Assembly: GCF_900188455.1 (NCBI RefSeq)
Contig: NZ_FZOL01000005.1
Span: 186,001 to 250,000, forward strand
Direction: 5' to 3'
DNA from: Pseudomonas japonica
GTDB lineage: Bacteria > Pseudomonadota > Gammaproteobacteria > Pseudomonadales > Pseudomonadaceae
Length of the DNA: 64,000 nucleotides
Part shown: positions 55,347 to 64,000 of the stretch, in pieces
How the letters are laid out: every line of letters starts with the position of its first letter
How positions within the stretch are numbered: the first letter of the stretch is position 1
Made by a program: the position numbers and the translations under genes
Notes under the pieces: generated by a model
Told to the model about the DNA's origin: nothing
What the model saw: only the letters and a program-made list of their open reading frames with translations
The model's database searches: none

Positions 55347-56432
55347 TTAGTGTTGACGACGCCAGGCGCGGAGAGTCGTATAGCCGAGTAGTAATCCCAG
55401 CACTGGCAGGACATAGAACAACATCAGTTGCTCCAGGCGGTTGGCCAGCGGCATGCCGGTGGTGAAGGCCACCACGTGCAGGCCGTAGACCAGATACAGG
55501 CAGAGGAAGACCAGGCCCTCGGCGCGGGTCACCCGGTAACCGGAATAGAACACCGGCAGGGTCAGCACGGCGACGCCGAGCATCACCGGCAGGTCGAAAT
55601 CCAGGGCATTGGGCGAGATGGACAGCGGTTCCGGAGTCAGCACCGCGGTCAGGCCGAGCACGGCCAGCAGGTTGAACAGGTTGCTGCCGATCACGTTGCC
55701 CACGGCGATCTCCCGTTCGCCGCGGATGGCGGCGATCAGCGAGGTGGCCAGTTCCGGCAGCGAGGTGCACACGGCGACCACGGTCAGGCCGATCACCCGT
55801 TCGGACAGGCCCAGGTCCGTCGCCACTTCCACCGCGGCCTCCAGCAGCAGGTGCCCGGCGAGACTGAGCAGGCCCAGACCCAGGGCCATCAGCAGCAGGC
55901 TGGCGAACCAGAAGCCGACACCACGATCGACCCGCGGATTCGGCGCCGGGTAGGTGCGGGCGTAATGCCGCGACTGATGCCAGAGCATGGCCAGGTAGGC
56001 CAGCAGCCCGGCCAGGAGCAGGGCGCCTTCCCAGCGTCCGAGCACTTCGTTGAGGGCCAGCAGGTAGACCGCGAGGCTGGCGCCGATCATCAGCGGGATA
56101 TCCAGGCGCACCAACTGGCGTGACACCCGCAGCGGGATGATCAGTGCGGCCAGGCCGAGAGTGACGAGCACATTGAAGATATTGCTGCCGATCACGCTGC
56201 CTACCGCCACGTCCGGGGCCCCGGTATAGGCGGCCTGCAGGCTGACGGTCAGTTGCGGCGCGCTGCTGCCGAAGGCCACCAGGCTCAGGCCGATGATCAG
56301 CGGCCGCACATGCAGGCTGGCGGCGATGCGCAGTGCCGCGCGCACCAGCAGCTCGGCGCCGAGGATCAGCAGGATCAGGCCGCTGCACAGTTGCAGGAGG
56401 CTGAAGGTGGGTAATGCGGCCAGGTTGAAAAT
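55347..56432 (-). CDS. CaCA-family Na+/Ca2+ antiporter, probable ATT start
   Basis: About 361 aa with two repeated alpha domains: VAFGSSAPQLTVSL ... VGSVIGSNIFNVL and AVCTSLPELATSLIAAIRGEREIAVGNVIGSNLFNLL. The first GTG in frame (56345) would cut off most of helix 1, because LLQLCSGLILLILGAELLVRA continues in frame upstream. A stop 17 codons above leaves no ATG, GTG or TTG in that stretch; ATT at 56432 has GGAG 7 bases ahead and is the best start. Function: exchange of Ca2+ for Na+ or H+ across the inner membrane. Confidence 0.8.
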   Translation of the reverse strand: MFNLAALPTFSLLQLCSGLILLILGAELLVRAALRIAASLHVRPLIIGLSLVAFGSSAPQLTVSLQAAYTGAPDVAVGSVIGSNIFNVLVTLGLAALIIPLRVSRQLVRLDIPLMIGASLAVYLLALNEVLGRWEGALLLAGLLAYLAMLWHQSRHYARTYPAPNPRVDRGVGFWFASLLLMALGLGLLSLAGHLLLEAAVEVATDLGLSERVIGLTVVAVCTSLPELATSLIAAIRGEREIAVGNVIGSNLFNLLAVLGLTAVLTPEPLSISPNALDFDLPVMLGVAVLTLPVFYSGYRVTRAEGLVFLCLYLVYGLHVVAFTTGMPLANRLEQLMLFYVLPVLGLLLGYTTLRAWRRQH

Positions 56433-56453
56433 GGTCGTGCTCCGAAAACGAAA

Positions 56454-56825
56454 TCAGTCGCTCAGGCTTTGTACCCGGACTCGCGCGGTTCCGCTACGGA
56501 TCATGTCCAGGCGTTGCGCGGCGGCGCGTGACAGGTCGATCAGGCGACCGCGGGTATGCGGGCCACGATCGTTGATGCGTACCACTACGCTACGGTCGTT
56601 CTTCAGGTTTGTGACCAGTACCTTGGTGCCGAATGGCAGGCTGCGGTGGGCGGCGGTCAGGCCATGCTGGTTGAAGGCTTCGCCACTGGCGGTGCGTTTG
56701 CCGTGATGGCGCGCGCCGTAATAGGAGGCGGTGCCGGTTTCATCGTAGCCGCGCGGGTCGATGTCGTGGCTGGCACAGCCGGCGAGGAGGGTGAACAGCG
56801 CGAGGGCGCTTAAAGGACGCCACAT
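56454..56825 (-). CDS. RlpA-like septal lipoprotein (short form)
   Basis: 123 aa. Lipoprotein signal [17 protein letters not shown] with lipobox LAGC. Double-psi beta-barrel RlpA domain: [38 protein letters not shown] (in fragments) and [23 protein letters not shown]. No SPOR domain, unlike the larger RlpA. Related proteins cleave naked glycan strands in peptidoglycan; here the activity is unproven. Confidence 0.85.
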   Translation of the reverse strand: MWRPLSALALFTLLAGCASHDIDPRGYDETGTASYYGARHHGKRTASGEAFNQHGLTAAHRSLPFGTKVLVTNLKNDRSVVVRINDRGPHTRGRLIDLSRAAAQRLDMIRSGTARVRVQSLSD

Positions 56826-56853
56826 TTATGTCTGGTGCTCCGTGGTGAGGCTG

Positions 56854-56935
56854 ATCGCTGGCAAGCCAGCTCCCACAGGTTCACCGCTGTCCGGAAGAGC
56901 GGCGCGGTCCCTGTGGGAGCTGGCTTGCCAGCGAT
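56854..56935. repeat. REPIN-like palindrome with 25-bp perfect arms
   Basis: Arms at 56854-56878 and 56911-56935 are exact inverse complements (ATCGCTGGCAAGCCAGCTCC, then CACAG on the left), 32 bases apart. It lies between the upstream end of the RlpA gene and the gatB stop. Confidence 0.88.
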
Positions 56936-56948
56936 GGGGGCAACGTGG

Positions 56949-58382
56949 TTACCCTTCGAGCTTGCTCTTGAGCAGTTGGTTCACCTGTTGCGGGTTCGCC
57001 TTGCCCTTCGACGCTTTCATCGCCTGGCCGACGAAGAAGCCGAACATCTTGCCGCGCTTGGCTTCATCGGCGGCGCGGTACTGTTCGACCTGCTCGGCGT
57101 TGGCCGCGAGCATCTCGTCCAGCACCTTCTCGATCGCACCGGTATCGGTGACCTGTTTCAGGCCGCGGGCCTCGATGATCTGGTCGGCATCGCCTTCACC
57201 GGCAGCCATCGCTTCGAACACGGTCTTGGCGATCTTGCCGCTGATGGTGTTGTCGCGAATGCGCAGGAGCATGCCGCCCAGTTGTTCAGCGCTGACCGGC
57301 GCCTGGTCGATCTCGACACCCAGCTTGTTGAGCAGGCTGCCCAGCTCGACCATGACCCAGTTGGCCGCCAGCTTGGCATCGCCACCGATGGCCGCGACCT
57401 TCTCGAAGTACTCCGCCTGTTCACGGCTGGAAGCCAGCACGTTGGCGTCGTAGGCCGACAGGCCGTACTGGCTCTGGAAGCGCTCGACCTTCTGCGGCGG
57501 CAGTTCCGGCAGGGTGGTGTGCAGGTCTTCCAGGTACGCCGACTCGATCACCACCGGCAGCAGGTCCGGATCGGGGAAGTAACGGTAGTCGTTGGCTTCC
57601 TCCTTGCTGCGCATGGAGCGGGTCTCGTCCTTGTTCGGGTCGTACAGGCGGGTTTCCTGGATGACCTTGCCGCCGTCCTCGATCAGATCGATCTGGCGCT
57701 GCACTTCGCTGTTGATCGCGCGTTCGATGAAGCGGAACGAGTTGACGTTCTTGATCTCGCAGCGGGTGCCGAACTCGACCTGGCCTTTTGGTCGGATCGA
57801 GACGTTGCAGTCGCAACGCAGCGAGCCTTCGGCCATGTTGCCGTCGCAGATGCCCAGGTAGCGCACCAGCTTGACGTAGGCCACGGCGTCCTTGGCGCTG
57901 CGCATTTCCGGCTCGGAAACGATTTCCAGCAGCGGCGTGCCGGCACGGTTCAGGTCGATGCCGGTGGAGCCGCTGAAGTCTTCGTGCAGGCTCTTGCCGG
58001 CGTCTTCTTCCAGGTGCGCGCGGGTGATGCCGATGCGCTTGACGGTGCCGTCCTCAAGGGCGATGTCCAGATGGCCCTTGCCGACGATCGGCAGTTCCAT
58101 CTGGCTGATCTGGTAGCCCTTGGGCAGGTCCGGGTAGAAGTAGTTCTTGCGCGCGAACACGTTGTGCTGGCCGATCTCGGCGTCGATCGCCAGACCGAAC
58201 ATGCAGGCCATGCGCACCGCTTCCTGGTTCAGCACCGGCAGCACGCCGGGCATGCCCAGGTCGATCAGGCTGGCCTGGGTGTTCGGCTCGGAGCCGAAGG
58301 TGGTGGCGCTGCCGGAGAAAATCTTCGACTGGGTGGCGAGCTGGGTATGGATCTCCAGCCCGATGACAACTTCCCATTGCAT
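56949..58382 (-). CDS. gatB: Asp-tRNA(Asn)/Glu-tRNA(Gln) amidotransferase subunit B
   Basis: 477 aa. [13 protein letters not shown] at the N-terminus, [12 protein letters not shown]-like and [19 protein letters not shown] motifs and the C-terminal Yqey-like tail ([20 protein letters not shown]) are characteristic. It binds and phosphorylates misacylated tRNA for amidation. Confidence 0.95.
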   Translation of the reverse strand: MQWEVVIGLEIHTQLATQSKIFSGSATTFGSEPNTQASLIDLGMPGVLPVLNQEAVRMACMFGLAIDAEIGQHNVFARKNYFYPDLPKGYQISQMELPIVGKGHLDIALEDGTVKRIGITRAHLEEDAGKSLHEDFSGSTGIDLNRAGTPLLEIVSEPEMRSAKDAVAYVKLVRYLGICDGNMAEGSLRCDCNVSIRPKGQVEFGTRCEIKNVNSFRFIERAINSEVQRQIDLIEDGGKVIQETRLYDPNKDETRSMRSKEEANDYRYFPDPDLLPVVIESAYLEDLHTTLPELPPQKVERFQSQYGLSAYDANVLASSREQAEYFEKVAAIGGDAKLAANWVMVELGSLLNKLGVEIDQAPVSAEQLGGMLLRIRDNTISGKIAKTVFEAMAAGEGDADQIIEARGLKQVTDTGAIEKVLDEMLAANAEQVEQYRAADEAKRGKMFGFFVGQAMKASKGKANPQQVNQLLKSKLEG

Positions 58383-58393
58383 GTGTCTGTCCC

Positions 58394-59845
<1,452 letters not shown>

Positions 59846-59861
59846 GGCGGGCGCTATTCCC

Positions 59862-60149
59862 TTACTCGATGACTTTTGGAACGAGGTACAGGCCGCTGTC
59901 CGTCGCCGGGGCGATGGCCTGGTAGCTGTCGCGATGGTTGCTTTCTGTTACAACGTCGGCGCGCAGGCGCTGACTGGCTTCCAGAGGGTGGGCCAGAGGC
60001 TCGATGCCAGTGGTGTCGACGGCCTGCATCTGGTCGACCAGTCCCAGAATACTGTTCAGGGCATCGGTAGTGCGTGGCAGATCGGCTTCGTTCAGGCCCA
60101 GACGGGCCAGGTGAGCGATCTTTTCCACGTCGCAGCGTTCAAGCGCCAT
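59862..60149 (-). CDS. gatC: Asp-tRNA(Asn)/Glu-tRNA(Gln) amidotransferase subunit C
   Basis: 95 aa from ATG 60149 (AGGAGATC ahead). [17 protein letters not shown] and [27 protein letters not shown] define GatC, which clamps A and B together. First gene of gatCAB and divergent from mreB. Confidence 0.95.
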   Translation of the reverse strand: MALERCDVEKIAHLARLGLNEADLPRTTDALNSILGLVDQMQAVDTTGIEPLAHPLEASQRLRADVVTESNHRDSYQAIAPATDSGLYLVPKVIE

Positions 60150-60261
60150 GGGGATCTCCTGGGGAAAAAACGGAATTGTCCGAGGTAAGGAACATGCCGG
60201 TATACACGTGGTCATAAGGCCCGATCGTGTGCTGGCCTGCTCGGAAAAACCGCCAATTTAA

Positions 60262-61383
<1,122 letters not shown>

Positions 61384-61548
61384 TTCGCCGGATCGCCTCC
61401 CCGTCGCCCGGTTTTCGGCTAGCCTGCGCAGTGCTCTCCGAACCCGGGCTGACGTCCGTCTGGACGTCGATTCCACCCAATCCGCAAGCCAGGCCGGTGC
61501 GTTGCCGTATGAATGACCTGCTGAACCGTCGACCACGAGGAGCGGCCC

Positions 61549-62601
61549 ATTAAACCGCTTTTCGCCAAAGGCCCGTCGCTGGGCGTGCGCCTGCTCGTGC
61601 TGGTTGTGCTGTCGATCGCCCTGATGGTGGTCGATGCCCGTTTCACCGTGCTCAAGCCCGTGCGTGACCAGATGTCCCTGGTGCTGATGCAGTCCTACAC
61701 CGTCACCGATCTGCCGCTGCGTCTGTGGCAAGGCGTGGCCAGCCAGTTTGGCAGCCGCACCGAGCTGATCGCCGAGAACGAGAAACTCAAGACCGAAGCC
61801 CTGCTCCTGCAAGGCCGCCTGCAGAAGCTGGCGGCGCTGACCGAGCAGAACGTGCGCCTGCGCGAGTTGCTCAACTCCTCGGCGCTGGTCAACGAGAAGG
61901 TCGAGGTCGCCGAGCTGATCGGCATGGATCCGAACCCGTTCACCCATCGCATCCTGATCAACAAGGGCGAACGTGATGGCGTGGTCCTGGGCCAGCCGGT
62001 GCTCGACGCCCGCGGCCTGATGGGCCAGGTGGTCGAGTTGATGCCGTACACCTCGCGGGTACTGCTGCTGACCGACACCACCCACAGCATCCCGGTGCAG
62101 GTCAACCGCAACGGCCTGCGCGCCATCGCCAGCGGTACCGGCAACCCGGAACGTCTGGAACTGCGCCATGTCGCCGACACCGCCGATATCAAGGAAGGCG
62201 ACCTGCTGGTCAGTTCCGGCCTCGGTCAGCGCTTCCCGGCCGGTTATCCGGTGGCCACGGTCAAGGAAGTGATCCACGATTCCGGCCAGCCATTCGCCAT
62301 CGTTCGCGCGGTGCCGACGGCGGCGCTGAACCGCAGCCGCTACCTGCTGCTGGTGTTCTCCGACAGCCGTACCCCGGAAGAGCGCGCCAGCGATGCGGTC
62401 AAGGCGCAGGAAGCGGATCATCCGGTGCAGACCCTCCCGGCCAGTGACCCAGCGCATCCGCTCCCGGCAACCGCCCCGGCTCCCGCCGTACCTGGCGCAC
62501 CCGCCGCCACCGTCCCGGTCGCTCCACCGGCGTCAGCAGCGCCTGCCGCCGCGGCGACCAGCCACGGCGCGGCAACGACCCCATCCCGGGAGAGACATTG
62601 A
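61549..62601 (+). CDS. mreC: Rod shape-determining protein MreC, probable ATT start
   Basis: 350 aa if ATT 61549 is the start; GAGGAG lies just ahead at a good distance and the N-terminus KPLFAKGPSLGVRLLVLVV is a normal cytoplasmic tip plus membrane anchor. The first GTG (61585) would leave almost no residues before the helix. Coiled coil follows (LIAENEKLKTEALLLQGRLQ), then the periplasmic beta domain and an unusually long Pro/Ala-rich C-terminal tail (about residues 290-350). Stop overlaps mreD by 1 base. Confidence 0.9.
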   Translation: MKPLFAKGPSLGVRLLVLVVLSIALMVVDARFTVLKPVRDQMSLVLMQSYTVTDLPLRLWQGVASQFGSRTELIAENEKLKTEALLLQGRLQKLAALTEQNVRLRELLNSSALVNEKVEVAELIGMDPNPFTHRILINKGERDGVVLGQPVLDARGLMGQVVELMPYTSRVLLLTDTTHSIPVQVNRNGLRAIASGTGNPERLELRHVADTADIKEGDLLVSSGLGQRFPAGYPVATVKEVIHDSGQPFAIVRAVPTAALNRSRYLLLVFSDSRTPEERASDAVKAQEADHPVQTLPASDPAHPLPATAPAPAVPGAPAATVPVAPPASAAPAAAATSHGAATTPSRERH

Positions 62602-63089
62602 TGGTCAGTACCCAAGGCAAGAACGGCTGGGTGGTCTGGTTGACCTTCCTGATCGGCCTGCTCCTGAGCGTCTGGCCGATGCCGCCGTTCATGGATATCT
62701 TCCGTCCGTTGTGGCTGGCCCTGCTGCTGGCCTTCTGGACCCTCAACCTGCCGCACAAGATCGGCATGACCACCGCGTTCCTCCTCGGCCTTTGCGAGGA
62801 TGTGCTCTACGGCACGTTACTGGGGCAGAACGCTCTGGTGCTGACCCTGATCACCTTCCTCGTGCTCAGCCTGCAGCAACGTCTGCGCATGTTCCCGATG
62901 TGGCAGCAGAGCCTGACCATCCTCGTGGTGTTCGGGGTCGCGCAACTGGTGCAGCTCTGGCTCAGTGCGCTGACCGGCAACCGCCAGCCGACCCTGGCGC
63001 TGATCTGGCCCGCGGTGACCAGCGCCTTGCTCTGGCCATGGATCAGTTTCGGTCTGCGCGGTCTGCGCAGCCGCCTGAGCATCTACTGA
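62601..63089 (+). CDS. mreD: Rod shape-determining protein MreD
   Basis: 162 aa, about five membrane helices, starting MVSTQGKNGWVVWLTFLIG. TGATG overlap with mreC. LGLCEDVLYGTLLGQNAL is the conserved MreD motif. Links MreC to the elongasome in the inner membrane. Confidence 0.94.
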   Translation: MVSTQGKNGWVVWLTFLIGLLLSVWPMPPFMDIFRPLWLALLLAFWTLNLPHKIGMTTAFLLGLCEDVLYGTLLGQNALVLTLITFLVLSLQQRLRMFPMWQQSLTILVVFGVAQLVQLWLSALTGNRQPTLALIWPAVTSALLWPWISFGLRGLRSRLSIY

Positions 63090-63125
63090 AACACTGCGTT
63101 TCGACGCTGACAGGGAGACGTCAAG

Positions 63126-63734
63126 ATGACCCCGCTGTACCTGGCCTCCGGTTCGCCGCGCCGCCGTGAACTGCTGACCCAGATCGGCATTCCCTTCACG
63201 GTCGTCAGCGCTTCCATCGATGAAACTCCGCTGCCCGGCGAACAGGCCGGCGCCTATGTCGAGCGCCTGGCCCGGGGCAAGGCCGCCGCCGGCCTGGCCC
63301 TGCTCACGGCCAGCGGCACCCGCGAGCCTCTGGCCGTGCTGGGGGCCGATACCGCCGTCGTTCTCGATGGGCGAATTCTCGGCAAGCCGGTCGATCGCGA
63401 CGATGCCCTGGCCATGCTGGCCGCGCTGTCCGGTCGCGAGCACGAAGTGCTGACCGCTGTCGCCGTCACCGATGGCCAGCACACGGAAAGCCTGTGCATC
63501 ACCAGCCGCGTATCCTTCAACCCCATCAGCGAATCCCGGGCACAGACCTACTGGGCCAGCGGCGAGCCGTGCGACAAGGCCGGCGCCTATGCCATCCAGG
63601 GCCTCGGCGCGGTATTCGTGCAGGGCCTGCAGGGCAGCTATTCCGGCGTGGTCGGCCTGCCCGTCGCGGAGACCGCCGAACTGCTGGCCCGTTTCGGCAT
63701 TCCCTGCTGGCAGGGCGTGCCGGGCGTAGTGTGA
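63126..63734 (+). CDS. maf: Maf-like nucleoside triphosphate pyrophosphatase
   Basis: 202 aa. [12 protein letters not shown] (substrate loop), [24 protein letters not shown] and [22 protein letters not shown] are classical Maf motifs; the last matches the YhdE branch that hydrolyses dTTP/UTP and modified pyrimidine nucleotides. 36 bases after mreD, same operon. Confidence 0.93.
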   Translation: MTPLYLASGSPRRRELLTQIGIPFTVVSASIDETPLPGEQAGAYVERLARGKAAAGLALLTASGTREPLAVLGADTAVVLDGRILGKPVDRDDALAMLAALSGREHEVLTAVAVTDGQHTESLCITSRVSFNPISESRAQTYWASGEPCDKAGAYAIQGLGAVFVQGLQGSYSGVVGLPVAETAELLARFGIPCWQGVPGVV

Positions 63735-63818
63735 GGATGTCCTGACCACCGTTTATTGCTCGCCAGCCAGCGCCGGGCAATCCATGATTACCTGAAGATC
63801 CTTTGACGAGAGCCTGCC

Positions 63819-64000
63819 ATGAGTGAAGAGATTCTGATCAACATCACCCCGATGGAATCCCGCGTGGCGGTGGTGGAAAACGGCGTCCTTCAGGAGGTCC
63901 ATGTCGAGCGCACCCAGCGCCGTGGCATCGTCGGCAATATCTACAAGGGCAAGGTGGTACGGGTGCTGCCGGGCATGCAGGCGGCGTTCGTCGATATCGG
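63819..64000 (+). CDS. rng: Ribonuclease G, 5' part (cut by window end)
   Basis: Frame from ATG 63819 runs to the window edge: SEEILINITPMESRVAVVENG, then EVHVERTQRRGIVGNIYKGKVVRVLPGMQAAFVDI, the start of the S1 domain of RNase G (CafA). It matures 16S rRNA 5' ends and turns over mRNA. Position after maf is the usual order. Confidence 0.95.
   Translation, partial: MSEEILINITPMESRVAVVENGVLQEVHVERTQRRGIVGNIYKGKVVRVLPGMQAAFVDI

Overview
The window is high-GC DNA from a Pseudomonas-group gammaproteobacterium. The gene content and order point to this: a FecA-type receptor, an opuC-type osmoprotectant transporter, prfC, a dppABCDF cluster with an OprD-family porin, roxSR, aroP, gatCAB, mreBCD-maf-rng, and many GTAGGAGC(G)TGGCTTGCC-type extragenic palindromes. 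I cannot assign a species. The backbone is ordinary. It is interrupted by one mobile element of about 27.9 kb.

Left backbone (1-7410): a TonB-dependent ferric-citrate-type receptor, a palindrome cluster, the opuCDCBCA betaine/choline ABC transporter on the minus strand, and a HigBA/RelE-type toxin-antitoxin pair. The native start of prfC follows at 7366, but that reading frame is cut off after 24 codons.

Element (about 7411-35320): it sits in the 5' end of prfC, between two copies of the 15-bp core ATCATTTCCCACCCC, as SXT/R391-type elements do. Its right end gives prfC a new promoter region, start and first codons. Near the left end are a DUF4102-type tyrosine recombinase and an AlpA-like excisionase candidate. 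Next comes a second tyrosine recombinase followed by a 3' fragment of tRNA-Gly(CCC), so the element appears composite. A compact co-directional block then encodes a type I restriction-modification system (hsdM-hsdS-hsdR) running into a SMEK / small winged-helix / DUF2326-ATPase triad, which matches the ABC-3C class of predicted conflict systems; a strong hairpin closes it. After this come ArdA antirestriction, a trypsin-like protease, and a mobilization region: membrane proteins, a membrane-bound J-domain protein, a VirD4/TraG-like coupling protein without transmembrane segments, a relaxosome protein and an HUH relaxase. No type IV secretion genes are present, so the element looks mobilizable rather than self-transmissible. 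Upstream of the relaxosome genes lies an array of about ten adjacent hairpins, the probable oriT or leader region. The right end carries an Abi_C-type protein and two unknown genes.

Right backbone (35255-64000): chimeric but full-length prfC, an FAD-dependent oxidoreductase, the dipeptide transport cluster (three solute-binding proteins, an OprD porin, dppBCDF), a SIMPL protein, roxSR, an AEC carrier, aroP, a carboxymuconolactone decarboxylase-like protein, a Na+/Ca2+ antiporter, an RlpA lipoprotein, gatCAB and the mreBCD-maf-rng rod-shape cluster. The antiporter and mreC both seem to begin at ATT codons.
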